Position numbers and translations under genes: made by a program
Shown here: one piece after another, positions 34,164-43,267 of the stretch
Position numbering within the stretch: position 1 is the stretch's first letter
Layout of the letters: each line of letters opens with the position of its first letter
From: Phytobacter diazotrophicus
GTDB lineage: Bacteria; Pseudomonadota; Gammaproteobacteria; Enterobacterales; Enterobacteriaceae
DNA length: 64,000 bases
Assembly: GCA_004346725.1 (NCBI GenBank)
Contig: SMDE01000009.1
Location: forward strand, 62,001-126,000
Direction of reading: 5' to 3'
The notes under the pieces: generated by a model
Seen by the model: the letters and a program-made list of their open reading frames with translations, nothing else
Database searches by the model: none
Told to the model about the DNA's origin: nothing

Positions 34164-34988
34164 TTAGCGCCGGACGACCTGCTTCTGGTAGCGCACGGGG
34201 GTGATGCCGTAACGACGCGTAAAGGCGCGGGTGAGGTGTGACTGGTCAGTCAGCCCGGTGGCGGCGGCGACTTCGGCGGCGGGCATCCCGTGGGTCAGGA
34301 AATCTTTCGCCCGCCACAGACGAATCGCCATCAGCATTTGGTGGGGTGTCACGTGAAAATGGGCTTTGAACTGACGCTGAAAATGGTACGGGCTCAACGA
34401 GACCACCTGCGCCAGCTCATCCAGCGTCAGGGGGTGCATAAAATTATCATGCAGATAGTCACGAACCCGCTCAAAACGATGAGCGCCTTCCTGACTGACC
34501 GGCGCGTGACGTGCAAGCGGTGTGAAGGTGTCGATCAGGTCCAGCAGCATCCCTTTTTGCGCCAGCGAATCCTCGGTGTGCCACAGGCCATGAATCAGGC
34601 GGCAAATCTTGACTGTGCGCAGGGGATCGTGGCGAGTAGCATCGCTAAACCACCAGTGGCGGATACCGGTCACCTCTTCCAGCAACGCGGGGTCAAGGTA
34701 GATCATGCGATAGCGCCAGCCATCCGCGGTCTCAGCCTCACCGGTATGCAGTTCGTCGGGGTTCATGGTGACAACGGAATTGGCAGGCGCAACGTACTGC
34801 GTACCGCGATAACGAAAGCGTTCGGCACCCGCTTCGATTGCGCCAATACCAAAGGCTTCGTGGGTGTGGGGTTCGAAGGCATAACGGGAGATATGCGCAT
34901 GGTACAACTCCACCCCTGGCAATTGCGCCAGGTGGCGAAAACGCGCGCTGTCTCTCTCGTCAAAGAATTGTTCCGGTAAGCCTTCCAC
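34164..34988 (-). CDS. AraC-family transcriptional regulator
   Basis: A 274-residue regulator. The N-terminal cupin (AraC-binding) domain includes HISRYAFEPHTHEAFGIGAIE and MNPDELHTGEA; the C-terminal two helix-turn-helix units include LTLDELAQVVSLSPYHFQRQFKAHF and PAAEVAAATGLTDQSHLTRAFTRRYGITP (in part: GLTDQSHLTRAFTRRYG). It reads the same way as ytfF downstream, so ytfF, an amino-acid-type exporter, is a reasonable but unproven target. Not recognised as a named E. coli gene. Confidence 0.9.
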   Translation of the reverse strand: MEGLPEQFFDERDSARFRHLAQLPGVELYHAHISRYAFEPHTHEAFGIGAIEAGAERFRYRGTQYVAPANSVVTMNPDELHTGEAETADGWRYRMIYLDPALLEEVTGIRHWWFSDATRHDPLRTVKICRLIHGLWHTEDSLAQKGMLLDLIDTFTPLARHAPVSQEGAHRFERVRDYLHDNFMHPLTLDELAQVVSLSPYHFQRQFKAHFHVTPHQMLMAIRLWRAKDFLTHGMPAAEVAAATGLTDQSHLTRAFTRRYGITPVRYQKQVVRR

Positions 34989-35069
34989 TTTTCGCCTCCG
35001 CTCAGGTCATCTTCTCATTATTAAGGATGACCCGGCGGCGTGCTACAAAAATTAACCAGCTTGTAACAG

Positions 35070-35918
35070 TTACAGGATGCCTTTGACGCTTTCCGCGAGC
35101 GGGGTGGTCGGGCGACCAATCAGCTTGCTCAGGGTATGGCTGTCATCGAACAGACCTCCTTTCGAGGCGCCGATATCCGAGTCAGCCAGCAGGTTAGCGA
35201 ACACGTCTGGCAGACCAACACCCTTTAACGCACCCGCAAAATCGGCTTCGCTCAGGTTCTGATACACCACCGGTTTACCGCTCTGTTTGCTCAGTTCAGC
35301 CGCCAGTTCGCTGAGTGTCCAGGCGCTGTCACCGGCCAGTTCGTAGACTTTCCCGGCATGGCCCTCTGTGCTGATAACGCGTGCGGCGGCAGCGGCGTAA
35401 TCTGCGCGGGTGGCCGAAGCGATTTTGCCGTCTCCCGCAGCGCCGATGAAGACGCCATGAGCCAGAGCCGCCGGGGCGCTGGCCAGGTAATTTTCGGTAT
35501 ACCAGCCATTACGCAGCAGGGCGTAAGGGATGCCGGAATCGGCCAACATTTTTTCGGTTTCAACGTGCTCAACATGCAGACCGAGCGGAGATTTATCCGC
35601 ATGCAACAGGCTGGTATAGGCGATAAATTTCACGCCCGCCGCTTTGGCTGCATTGATCACGTTACGATGCTGAGCGGCGCGCTGGCCCACTTCGCTGGAG
35701 GAGACCAGCAACAGTTTTTCCACGCCCGACAGTGCCGCCGTTAGCGCTGCCTGGTCGCCGTAGTCGGCCTGGCGAATGACGACACCTTTCTGAGCCAGTG
35801 CGTCAGCTTTTGCCGGGTTACGTACAATCGCGACGAGCTCACTCGCTTTGACGGTTTTCAGTAATTCTTCAACAGCCAGTGCGCCCAGTTGGCCTGTAGC
35901 GCCGGTAATTGCGATCAT
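35070..35918 (-). CDS. qorB: NAD(P)H:quinone oxidoreductase QorB (YtfG)
   Basis: A 282-residue NmrA-like short-chain reductase that reduces quinones with NADPH. The Rossmann motif GATGQLG is at residues 6-12; IVRNPAKADALA supplies the NADP phosphate contact region, and AAGVKFIAYTSLLHADKSPL and ALLRNGWYTENY are family marks. I chose ATG 35918 (MIAITGATGQ), after AAGAGGAATC. It is divergent from ytfH, its probable redox regulator, 84 bases away. Confidence 0.96.
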   Translation of the reverse strand: MIAITGATGQLGALAVEELLKTVKASELVAIVRNPAKADALAQKGVVIRQADYGDQAALTAALSGVEKLLLVSSSEVGQRAAQHRNVINAAKAAGVKFIAYTSLLHADKSPLGLHVEHVETEKMLADSGIPYALLRNGWYTENYLASAPAALAHGVFIGAAGDGKIASATRADYAAAAARVISTEGHAGKVYELAGDSAWTLSELAAELSKQSGKPVVYQNLSEADFAGALKGVGLPDVFANLLADSDIGASKGGLFDDSHTLSKLIGRPTTPLAESVKGIL

Positions 35919-35961
35919 GATGATTCCTCTTCGTGTTTGTCTTGTGTTGTGGCACACTATC

Positions 35962-36000
35962 ACCTTAACTAACTTTTAGTAAGTACGTACAAAAAGGTAA
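35962..36000. promoter_or_regulatory. Possible YtfH operator between qorB and ytfH
   Basis: The short divergent gap contains ACTAACTTTTAGTAAGT, a spaced ACTA/TAGT-type symmetry, and the palindrome GTACGTAC at 35983-35990. HxlR-type regulators commonly bind such AT-rich dyads between themselves and a divergent oxidoreductase gene. Confidence 0.4.
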
Positions 36001-36002
36001 GT

Positions 36003-36389
36003 ATGGAAGGCATAAATCCCACCCTGAGCGAGCGGATGCGCGACGGTAATCTGTTTGCTGAGGAGTGCCCCTCCCGTGAGGTGCTTAAACACGTGACCAG
36101 CCGCTGGGGCGTATTGATTCTGGTGGCGCTGCGCCACGGCACCCACCGTTTCAGCGATTTACGCCGCAAAATGGGCGGTGTCAGCGAAAAGATGCTGGCG
36201 CAATCGCTGCAGGCGCTGGAAATGGACGGTTTTATTAACCGCATTTCGTATCCGGTGGTGCCGCCGCATGTGGAGTATAGCCTGACGCCGCTGGGAGAGC
36301 AGGTGAGCGAGAAAGTGGCCGCGCTGGCCGACTGGATTGAGCTAAATTTGCCGCAGGTGCTGGCGACGCGAGACGACCGCGCCGCCTGA
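36003..36389 (+). CDS. ytfH: YtfH, HxlR-family (QorR-like) regulator
   Basis: A 128-residue winged-helix regulator of the HxlR family: CPSREVLKHVTSRWGVLIL, then HRFSDLRRKMGGVSEKMLAQSL (recognition region) and PPHVEYSLTPLGEQV (wing). Cys22 in EECPSREV corresponds to the redox-sensing cysteine of QorR/HypR-type members, which repress a divergent quinone reductase until oxidized; divergent qorB fits this. The E. coli gene is ytfH. Confidence 0.93.
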   Translation: MEGINPTLSERMRDGNLFAEECPSREVLKHVTSRWGVLILVALRHGTHRFSDLRRKMGGVSEKMLAQSLQALEMDGFINRISYPVVPPHVEYSLTPLGEQVSEKVAALADWIELNLPQVLATRDDRAA

Positions 36390-36434
36390 GTGAACCCGGA
36401 TGGCGGCGTGAACGCCTTGTCCGGGCTACAGTTG
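36390..36434. repeat. REP element
   Basis: CCGGATGGCGGCGTGAACGC and CGCCTTGTCCGG form the REP palindrome (standard form GCCGGATGGCGGCG...CGCCTTATCCGG). It lies between convergent ytfH and cpdB. Confidence 0.8.
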
Positions 36435-36448
36435 CGGGATAAACGAGC

Positions 36449-38392
36449 TTACTTACTTAAATCCACCTGATAGAGTGCAAAGCCAATCTCGTCCGTACCG
36501 ACCTTCTTCATCGGGTACTGCGCTTTCTCTTTGATAAACGCAGCCGCCTTCTCAGAAGGTGAGGTTTCGAAACGGATATCCAGCGCCGTATTACTGTGAA
36601 TCGGCGCCAGGCGCCAGTTGTTATCCGCTGCCGGGTGGATTTCTCCCGCTTTTGCCGATTCGTCGGTTATCCATTTTGCCAGCACCGCGCGGTTTTCATC
36701 CGGCGAGGCAAAGGCGATATGGCTGTCACCCGTTCCCGCAAACTTACCGCCATAGGCGCGGTAGTTATTGGTTGCCACCAGGAACACCTGGTTGGGATCG
36801 ATCGGTTTGCCGTTAAAGGTCAGATCTTTAATACGCTCAGCTTGCGGGTTGATGCTCTGGCACTCGCCGTCATAACGCGCAGGCTGCGTCACATCAATCT
36901 GGTATTTCACCCCATCAATCACATCGAAGTTATAGGTACGGAAGGTCTCCCAGTTGATGAGTGACTGAGGCTTCGTGCTGTTGATATCGATCTGATTAAA
37001 CTGCCCGGCGGAGCACTCCAGCCACTCTTTCACCTCTTTGCCCGTCGCTTTCACGACCACCAGTGTGTTGGGGTAGAGATACAGATCGGCGGCGTTACGG
37101 AAGGTGAGCTGCCCTTTTTCGACCTCGACAAAACTGGCCGGATCGTTTTTACGTCCGCCTGCTTTGAACGGGGCGGCGGCAGATAAGACCGGCAGGTTCG
37201 CCAGATCCGGATCGCCCTGAATAAAGTGCTTCACATAAGCGGTCTGGGCGTTGTTAACGACCTGGACGGTTGGGTCATCCTGTACAAGGGAGAGGAAGCT
37301 GTACATGTTGTCGGCGGATTTACCGATAGGCTTGCCGACGAACTGACGGGTGGCATCGTGGTCGTGTTTCAGGATTTCCACCAGTTTGCTGTCTTCTGCG
37401 GCCAACGATTTTTTGGCGGCGGCGTCATAAATCGGGCGCGCTTCGGCTTTTGACGAAGCGACCTGCCACTTCCCGGCATCGTTATTCAATACCAGATCCA
37501 CCACGCCGAGGTGGTCGCCCCACATTCCTGGCATCACTGACGGCACGCCATTTAAGGTTCCTTTGGCGATATCCGCTCCTTTAATGGCGGCGAAATCTTT
37601 CGACGGGAAAACCGCATGGGCATGGCCAAACAGAATAGCGTCAACGCCGGGGACTTCGCTTAAGTAGTAGACGGAGTTTTCCGCCATCGCCTGATAAGGT
37701 TCAGAAGAGAGGCCGGAGTGGGCAACCAGTACCACCAGGTCGGCCCCTTTTTCGCGCATCTCTGGCACATATTTCTTCGCCGTTTCGGTGATGTCATTAA
37801 CCGTGACTTTGCCGCTCAGGTTGGCTTTATCCCACACCATGATTTGTGGCGGGACAAAGCCGATATAGCCAATCTTCAGAGTATGCGTTTTACCATCGGT
37901 ATCGGTAACGGCGGTCTCTTTAATGAGATACGGGGTAAACAGCGGCTTTTGGGTTTTGACATCGATAATATTGGCATTCACGTAGGGGAATTTTGCCCCT
38001 TCCAGCGCCCGGTGCAGATAATCCAGGCCATAGTTGAATTCGTGATTGCCGAGGTTGCCCACGGCGTAGTCCAACGTATTCAGCGCCTTATAGACAGGGT
38101 GGATGTCGCCCTTTTTCAGCCCTTTGGCTGCCATATAATCACCGAGCGGGCTGCCCTGAATTAAGTCGCCGTTGTCCACCAGCACGCTATTTTTGACTTC
38201 TTTTCTGGCGGCATTGATCAGGCTGGCGGTACGCACCAGGCCAAATTTTTCTGTCGCAGAATCTTTATAGTAATCAAAGTCCATCATGTTGCTATGCAAA
38301 TCAGTGGTTTCCATAATCCGGAGATCCACCGTCGCCGCTTGTACGCTGGCTGCTATCAACGTGGCAAGGAGCGTTGCGCTAAACTTAATCAT
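36449..38392 (-). CDS. cpdB: 2',3'-cyclic-nucleotide 2'-phosphodiesterase/3'-nucleotidase CpdB
   Basis: A periplasmic bifunctional enzyme that opens 2',3'-cyclic nucleotides and removes 3'-phosphates for nucleotide scavenging. The 647-residue protein has a signal peptide ([20 protein letters not shown]), the metallophosphatase domain ([59 protein letters not shown]-like [19 protein letters not shown]) and a C-terminal 5'-nucleotidase domain ([18 protein letters not shown]). Divergent from cysQ. Confidence 0.98.
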   Translation of the reverse strand: MIKFSATLLATLIAASVQAATVDLRIMETTDLHSNMMDFDYYKDSATEKFGLVRTASLINAARKEVKNSVLVDNGDLIQGSPLGDYMAAKGLKKGDIHPVYKALNTLDYAVGNLGNHEFNYGLDYLHRALEGAKFPYVNANIIDVKTQKPLFTPYLIKETAVTDTDGKTHTLKIGYIGFVPPQIMVWDKANLSGKVTVNDITETAKKYVPEMREKGADLVVLVAHSGLSSEPYQAMAENSVYYLSEVPGVDAILFGHAHAVFPSKDFAAIKGADIAKGTLNGVPSVMPGMWGDHLGVVDLVLNNDAGKWQVASSKAEARPIYDAAAKKSLAAEDSKLVEILKHDHDATRQFVGKPIGKSADNMYSFLSLVQDDPTVQVVNNAQTAYVKHFIQGDPDLANLPVLSAAAPFKAGGRKNDPASFVEVEKGQLTFRNAADLYLYPNTLVVVKATGKEVKEWLECSAGQFNQIDINSTKPQSLINWETFRTYNFDVIDGVKYQIDVTQPARYDGECQSINPQAERIKDLTFNGKPIDPNQVFLVATNNYRAYGGKFAGTGDSHIAFASPDENRAVLAKWITDESAKAGEIHPAADNNWRLAPIHSNTALDIRFETSPSEKAAAFIKEKAQYPMKKVGTDEIGFALYQVDLSK

Positions 38393-38550
38393 CAGAGGTG
38401 TCCTTTTTAGATCTGAGCCACAAAAGAAATGATATGTACATTTTGTTGCTTACAGAATTGTGAATTCTGCCATGAAATTTGCCACATAAATGCAACAACT
38501 ATCACACCTGGCAGATTCGACCTGAATGCGATATAAGTAAAACAATGAGT

Positions 38551-38676
38551 TATACCCGTCATACTTCATGTTGCATGAGCGTTGGCAGCGTTCACTCACC
38601 CGAATCACTTGCTGAGGTAAGTGCATTGGGATTCACTCACTTGCCGCCTTCCCGCAATGTGAATTATTGAGGGTAA
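38551..38676. repeat. ERIC (IRU) element, 126 bp
   Basis: The segment runs from TATACCCGTCATACTTCATG to GAATTATTGAGGGTA and contains CACTCACCCGAATCACTT and GGGATTCACTCACTTGCC, the conserved core of the enterobacterial repetitive intergenic consensus. Its ends are inverted to each other and the length equals the family's usual 126-127 bp. It fills most of the 315-base cpdB-cysQ gap and is close to the cysQ start, so it is transcribed in the leader. Confidence 0.85.
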
Positions 38677-38707
38677 AAACCCCACTGCCATAGATAAGAG
38701 GTGGATG

Positions 38708-39448
38708 ATGTTAGAAGCCATTTGTCAGCTCGCGCGAGAAGCGGGCGATGCCATTATGCAGGTCTACGACGGCCATAAGCCGATGGATGTAACCAGCAAA
38801 TCCGACGATTCCCCCGTAACGGCCGCCGATATTGCCGCGCATGCGGTGATTGCTGGCGGGCTACAGGCACTGACGCCGGATATTCCGGTTCTGTCGGAAG
38901 AAGATCCCCCTTCCTGGAGCGTTCGTCAGCACTGGCAGCGTTACTGGCTGGTCGATCCGCTGGACGGCACTAAAGAGTTTATAAAGCGTAACGGTGAATT
39001 CACGGTGAATATCGCCCTGATTGAAAACGGGAAACCGGTACTTGGCGTCGTTTATGCCCCGGTGCTTAAGGTGATGTATTGCGCGGCGGAAGGTAAAGCG
39101 TGGAAAGAGGAAAACGGCACGCGGACGCAGATTAAAGTGCGTGACGCGCGTCCGCCGCTGGTGGTGGTAAGCCGTTCCCACGCGGATGACGAACTGAAAG
39201 AGTATTTAACTCAGTTGGGCGAACATCAAACGACCGCGATTGGTTCATCGCTGAAATTCTGCCTGGTGGCAGAGGGACAGGCTCAACTGTATCCGCGTTT
39301 CGGGCCGACCAGCGTCTGGGATACGGCGGCAGGCCATGCGGTAGCCGTGGCAGCCGGGGCACATGTTCACGACTGGCAGGGAAAAACCCTGGATTACACG
39401 CCGCGTGAATCTTTCCTGAACCCCGGCTTTCGGGTGTCGATTTACTGA
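38708..39448 (+). CDS. cysQ: 3'(2'),5'-bisphosphate nucleotidase CysQ
   Basis: CysQ removes the 3'-phosphate of PAP (and PAPS), the by-product of sulfate assimilation, at the inner face of the membrane. The 246-residue inositol-phosphatase-fold enzyme has the metal motifs [23 protein letters not shown] and [18 protein letters not shown] chose the second ATG of the ATGATG pair (38708), which gives the E. coli start; GAGGTGG precedes it. It overlaps convergent ytfJ by 7 bases. Confidence 0.97.
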   Translation: MLEAICQLAREAGDAIMQVYDGHKPMDVTSKSDDSPVTAADIAAHAVIAGGLQALTPDIPVLSEEDPPSWSVRQHWQRYWLVDPLDGTKEFIKRNGEFTVNIALIENGKPVLGVVYAPVLKVMYCAAEGKAWKEENGTRTQIKVRDARPPLVVVSRSHADDELKEYLTQLGEHQTTAIGSSLKFCLVAEGQAQLYPRFGPTSVWDTAAGHAVAVAAGAHVHDWQGKTLDYTPRESFLNPGFRVSIY

Positions 39449-40002
39449 CCGTCGAGTAACTTATGCAGCAGGGCGATGACCTGCTGCACTTCCGCCTGCG
39501 TCAGCCCGCCGTCTTTGACATATTGCACCCGTCCGTCTTTATCCAGCACAACGATGGCTGAACTGCCTTCATCAAGTTGCCAGGCCTTTCGCGCTACGCC
39601 ATCACTGTCGACAATAAACTGTGACCAGGGATAGAGCTTTTTGTTGCTCTCAATACTGCTGCGCACAAACATTGCTGAGCCGGGGATAGCATCATCTGTA
39701 TTGATGATGGTCGTCGTCTGGTAACGATCATGAGGTAAATTTGCGGCCTTGATCGCTTCAATCAGCGCGGCATTTTTCTCTTTGGCAGAGGTCCGACCGG
39801 CAATATGTTGCACCACTCGCACTTTGCCAGGAAGCTGCGCGCTGTTCCAGTTTTTATAGCTAAACTTATCGTTATTGAGAATCAATTCCCCTCTGTCAGC
39901 GATGCCCACAGGCGGTACTCGTTGGCTGGTTTCAAAATTGTGGGCTTGCGCCAGGAGCGGCAGTAGCAGGCAGGTGGCTGCCAGGATGTTACGTAAGGTC
40001 AT
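39442..40002 (-). CDS. ytfJ: YtfJ, periplasmic thioredoxin-fold protein
   Basis: A 186-residue secreted protein: signal peptide [20 protein letters not shown], mature part beginning [20 protein letters not shown], then [25 protein letters not shown] and [26 protein letters not shown]. It has a thioredoxin-like fold without a CxxC pair (no cysteine in the mature part). Function is not established in E. coli. It ends inside cysQ's last codons in convergent arrangement. Confidence 0.93.
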   Translation of the reverse strand: MTLRNILAATCLLLPLLAQAHNFETSQRVPPVGIADRGELILNNDKFSYKNWNSAQLPGKVRVVQHIAGRTSAKEKNAALIEAIKAANLPHDRYQTTTIINTDDAIPGSAMFVRSSIESNKKLYPWSQFIVDSDGVARKAWQLDEGSSAIVVLDKDGRVQYVKDGGLTQAEVQQVIALLHKLLDGQ

Positions 40003-40328
40003 GGTGTTTCCTTTTATTGTTTGCAGGTGATCCGACCACTTAACTCAACCTTTTAATCATAAGTGCGATCAATGTGCTTTTCCCGCAAACGGGATGCCAG
40101 TTTGCGGGTTAACGCACATAACGGCGAAAAAACGACGACTTATACTGCCTGTTCGTAAGCGCTGAAAAGAAAATTCTGAATAACTGTAATCAAAAGGTAA
40201 ATAAACTTATACATACTAGGTCTCATGTTGTTTCTGAACTATGCTCATTGAGCACCAAAATTTGCGCTCATCACTGTTGGGCCAAGCGTGGCACCGCAAG
40301 GGCGTATTACTTAGCAGGAGATACAAAA
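40003..40328. other. ytfJ-ytfK divergent intergenic region
   Basis: These 326 bases hold no gene I can support. A perfect inverted repeat, CCCGCAAAC (40081-40089) and GTTTGCGGG (40099-40107), lies in the middle; it has no T tract, so it is more likely an operator or RNA hairpin than a terminator. The ytfK leader is about 120 bases of AT-rich sequence. Confidence 0.6.
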
Positions 40329-40535
40329 ATGAAAATTTTCCAACGTTACAACCCACTTCAGGTGGCAAAGTACGTGAAAATCCTGTTCCGTGGACGGTTG
40401 TACATTAAGGACGTTGGCGCTTTCGAGTTTGATAAAGGCAAGATCCTTATCCCGAAAGTGAAGGACAAACAGCACTTTACTGTGATGTCCGAAGTCAACC
40501 GTCAGGTTATGCGTCTGCAAACTGAGATGGCTTAA
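40329..40535 (+). CDS. ytfK: YtfK, SpoT-binding stringent-response activator
   Basis: A 68-residue DUF1107 protein. E. coli YtfK binds the catalytic part of SpoT and promotes (p)ppGpp accumulation during phosphate or fatty-acid starvation. The sequence [20 protein letters not shown], then [20 protein letters not shown], is nearly identical to E. coli. I chose ATG 40329, preceded by AGGAGATAC; the longer open frame upstream has no homology. Confidence 0.95.
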   Translation: MKIFQRYNPLQVAKYVKILFRGRLYIKDVGAFEFDKGKILIPKVKDKQHFTVMSEVNRQVMRLQTEMA

Positions 40536-40563
40536 CCAACCCACTACGCTATGCAGTAATCGC

Positions 40564-40590
40564 AGTACAACAAAAACGGCTCCGTCAGGG
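40564..40590 (+). terminator. Hairpin after ytfK
   Basis: AACGGCTCC-GTCAGG-GAGCCGTT hairpin 30 bases after ytfK, followed by TGATGTTTTC. A second hairpin follows at 40637-40665. Confidence 0.6.
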
Positions 40591-40636
40591 AGCCGTTGAT
40601 GTTTTCAGGGGAGAATCGCCGCTGAATGGCAGGCAA

Positions 40637-40665
40637 GAAAAAAGGCGGAAATTACGCCGCCTTTT
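40637..40665. terminator. Bidirectional terminator between ytfK and paeA
   Basis: AAAAAAGGCGG and CCGCCTTTTA arms with an 8-base loop; flanking A and T runs suit both the plus strand (ytfK) and the minus strand (paeA). Confidence 0.75.
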
Positions 40666-40687
40666 ATGTTGTGATTTGCCGTCGCGA

Positions 40688-42022
40688 TTACTCGCTTTTC
40701 TCTTCAGCATCCGGCAACTTTGGCGTTAACACCGTGGCCTTGTTATCAATCCGCGTGACCAGCAACTGGTCGATACGGTAGTTATCAATGTCCACGACTT
40801 CGAACTTATAGCCGGAGTACTTCACCGAGTCGGTACGTTTCGGGATCTTGCGCAGCATGAACATCATAAAGCCGCCAATGGTCTCGTAATTGCCGGACTG
40901 AGGGAACTCGTCGATATCCAGCACCCGCATCACGTCATCAATCGGCGTGCCGCCGTCAATCAGCCATGAGTTTTCATCACGCGCGACGATTTGTTCTTCC
41001 AGCCCCTGACCGACCAGGTCGCCCATCAGCGTGGTCATTACGTCGTTGAGGGTGATAATCCCCACCACCAACGCATACTCGTTCATGATGACCGCAAAGT
41101 CTTCGCCTGCCGTTTTAAAGCTTTCCAACGCTTCGGAGAGCGTTAACGTATCCGGCACAATAAGCGTGTTGCGGATTTGCACGCCGCTGCTCAGCACCAG
41201 GCTTTGGTTGGCCAGTACGCGAATAAGCAGGTCTTTTGAGTCGACGTAACCAACGATATGGTCAATGTCTTCATTACATACGAGGAACTTGGAGTGCGGG
41301 TTTTCAGCGACTTTTCGTTTTAAGCTTTGCTCATCTTCATGCAGATCAAACCACACCACGTTTTCGCGCGATGTCATTGACGATGGTACCGTGCGCGATT
41401 CCAGCTCAAACACATTCTCAATCAACTCATGCTCTTGCTTACGCAGCACCCCGGCCAGCGCACCAGCCTCGAAGATGGCATAGACATCATCAGACGTGAT
41501 GTCATCTTTACGCACCATTGGCAGCTTGAAGATGCGGAAAATAATGTTAGCCATGCCGTTAAAAAACCACACCAGCGGGCGGAAGAGAAACAGGCAGAAG
41601 CGCATCGGGTTGATAATGCGCAAAGCCACAACTTCAGGCGCGATCATACCGATGCGTTTCGGGGTCAGGTCGGCGAACAGGATAAACATCCCCGTTACCA
41701 GCGAGAACGAAATAATAAAGCTCAGACGGTCTGCCAGCTCTGGCGACACCACGGTGACTAAGATGCTGTAGAACGCGGGGGAGAAAGCGGCATCACCCAC
41801 GATACCACCCAGGATGGCAACGGCATTCAGGCCGATTTGCACCACGGTAAAAAAGGTGCCGGGGTTTTCCTGCATTTTTAAAATGCGTTGCGCATTGACG
41901 TTGCCATCATCGGCAAGCAGTTTCAGTTTTATTTTTCTGGAAGCGGCAAGCGAAATCTCAGATAGCGAGAAGAATGCACTTACGACTATCAGACAGAGTA
42001 TGACTAAGATGCTGTTTAACAT
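40688..42022 (-). CDS. paeA: PaeA (YtfL), polyamine exporter
   Basis: A 444-residue membrane protein of the CorC/HlyC (CNNM) type. The N-terminal CNNM domain has about four membrane segments (MLNSILVILCLIVVSAFFSLSE, with ASRKIKLKLLADDG after it), followed by a CBS pair (about 205-330) and the C-terminal transporter-associated domain. E. coli/Salmonella PaeA exports cadaverine and putrescine and supports survival in low magnesium. Ends with an acidic tail. Upstream lies a 415-base gap and the EAL island. Confidence 0.94.
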   Translation of the reverse strand: MLNSILVILCLIVVSAFFSLSEISLAASRKIKLKLLADDGNVNAQRILKMQENPGTFFTVVQIGLNAVAILGGIVGDAAFSPAFYSILVTVVSPELADRLSFIISFSLVTGMFILFADLTPKRIGMIAPEVVALRIINPMRFCLFLFRPLVWFFNGMANIIFRIFKLPMVRKDDITSDDVYAIFEAGALAGVLRKQEHELIENVFELESRTVPSSMTSRENVVWFDLHEDEQSLKRKVAENPHSKFLVCNEDIDHIVGYVDSKDLLIRVLANQSLVLSSGVQIRNTLIVPDTLTLSEALESFKTAGEDFAVIMNEYALVVGIITLNDVMTTLMGDLVGQGLEEQIVARDENSWLIDGGTPIDDVMRVLDIDEFPQSGNYETIGGFMMFMLRKIPKRTDSVKYSGYKFEVVDIDNYRIDQLLVTRIDNKATVLTPKLPDAEEKSE

Positions 42023-42437
42023 AATTTATCCAGCTATAAGCGGGATCCTCGGAGGGAAGTTGAAAAATCCTTGTGGTAAACACATTGAAAGCGAGTCCGA
42101 AGCGGTGGACCTACAATTTCGACGGCTAGTATAGCGTAAGCGTGTTACAGCCTGCCAGCAGTGTAAGCAGTTTGTTACATGTAGATGGGAGCTTTTCTCA
42201 TTTGTGAGTTCGTTTCTTGCTCGAATGGCGCAATGCGTAGTCGTTTTTCAGGTGTAGCCTTTATCCACAGGGGGGAGCAATGCGTCAATGAAAGAGCAAA
42301 AGGAGTAATAAGAGGGTTTTTATATATTCCCGTGGCACGTTATTACTTCCTTTTACTCGCGCTAAGGTTTTGCCTTTAATTTCTATTTTGTGGATGTGAC
42401 CTTTTCGTTATTACGCTCGTGTTCTCTTTCGTAACGA
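42023..42437. other. Intergenic region between the first EAL gene and paeA
   Basis: No gene, RNA or repeat recognised in these 415 bases. The right part of it, near 42030-42160, should carry the paeA promoter on the minus strand. A 64-codon open frame at 42185-42379 has no homology or good start context. Confidence 0.5.
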
Positions 42438-42911
42438 TTAAAGCAACCACTCCAGTTTCTTTAAGGGTACTGAGCGATACATGTAGCCCTGAACCGCCCA
42501 GATGCCGCAATCCTGTAGTACTGAAAATTCCCACGTACTTTGTACGCCGTCGATAATGACGCGATCCGAATATGATTTTCGGATGTTCTTAATCAGTTCA
42601 GGGAAAGTGGGTTTCTGCACCTGTTTATGGTAGAAGTCTCGATTAATCACCACGGCCTGGCGGACGTTTTCCCGCCATAGCCCAAATAACGCAGGATCTT
42701 CCTGTTTCATTAATGTCAGGTGTGGAAACTGTGCTGCAGTATCTGTAAGATTCCTGGGGTTGTTAACATAAAACAAAAGCCCATTTTCGACAGAGAAGTC
42801 AGAACAATACTTCAGGTGATGGCTGTGCGGGGGATGATCGCTACAGTCCATTGAAAATCCAACAATTGTGCCATTCAGGCTGTGAATGGGTATTACGCTA
42901 ACCCGGTCCAT
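42438..42911 (-). CDS. Truncated, degenerate EAL-domain protein (YdiV-like), copy 1
   Basis: A 157-residue protein that I do not recognise as a named gene. Its C-terminal half, FPELIKNIRKSYSDRVIIDG, then VLQDCGIWAVQGYMYRSVPL, has the shape of the end of an EAL domain (the GVE...QGY..S.P region), but the EAL signature and metal-binding residues are absent, so it should not cut c-di-GMP. It is clearly paralogous to the next gene upstream and shorter at the N-terminus. AAGGAAAGGAT precedes the ATG. AT-rich relative to its neighbours. A regulatory protein-protein role like that of YdiV is inferred. Confidence 0.75.
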   Translation of the reverse strand: MDRVSVIPIHSLNGTIVGFSMDCSDHPPHSHHLKYCSDFSVENGLLFYVNNPRNLTDTAAQFPHLTLMKQEDPALFGLWRENVRQAVVINRDFYHKQVQKPTFPELIKNIRKSYSDRVIIDGVQSTWEFSVLQDCGIWAVQGYMYRSVPLKKLEWLL

Positions 42912-43267
42912 ATCCTTTCCTTGTTAATGCCTAGATATATCTAATATTGATCGCTAAAAGTTATTAATCAATCATTTATTGATCGATAATTAATATCAAT
43001 ATATATACCTATCAAAGGGTATTTCTTTGATAGTTAGCGCATTTGTACATTGCCACTTGTGCAAAGAATGTTGTTAAGCAGTGATGCTTCTGGCACTGAC
43101 TTCACTATGAAGGCGGTTTTTTTATGTCCGTAAGACGTCCTTCCTTACCTGAGGATATGCTGGAGTTTTTCACTGTTTATGTGTGAAAAAATAAAGCAAA
43201 ATATCAATTCATATTCATTTCGTAATAAATGACACTGTAAATGGGCAGGGCGTTTCGCAACAAAGGG
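42912..43267. other. AT-rich gap between the two EAL-like genes
   Basis: These 356 bases are AT-rich and hold no gene I can support. A 20-codon frame at 43124-43186 (plus strand, with AAGGCGG before it) is too short to judge. The minus-strand promoter of copy 1 should lie near 42912-43020. Confidence 0.5.

Noticed and set aside
42185-42379. 64-codon plus-strand frame between paeA and the EAL genes
   Set aside because: No ribosome-binding site, no recognisable domain, and an intergenic-like composition.
43124-43186. 20-codon plus-strand frame (MSVRRPSLPEDML...) in the EAL island
   Set aside because: It has an AAGGCGG upstream but is too short to judge without conservation data.
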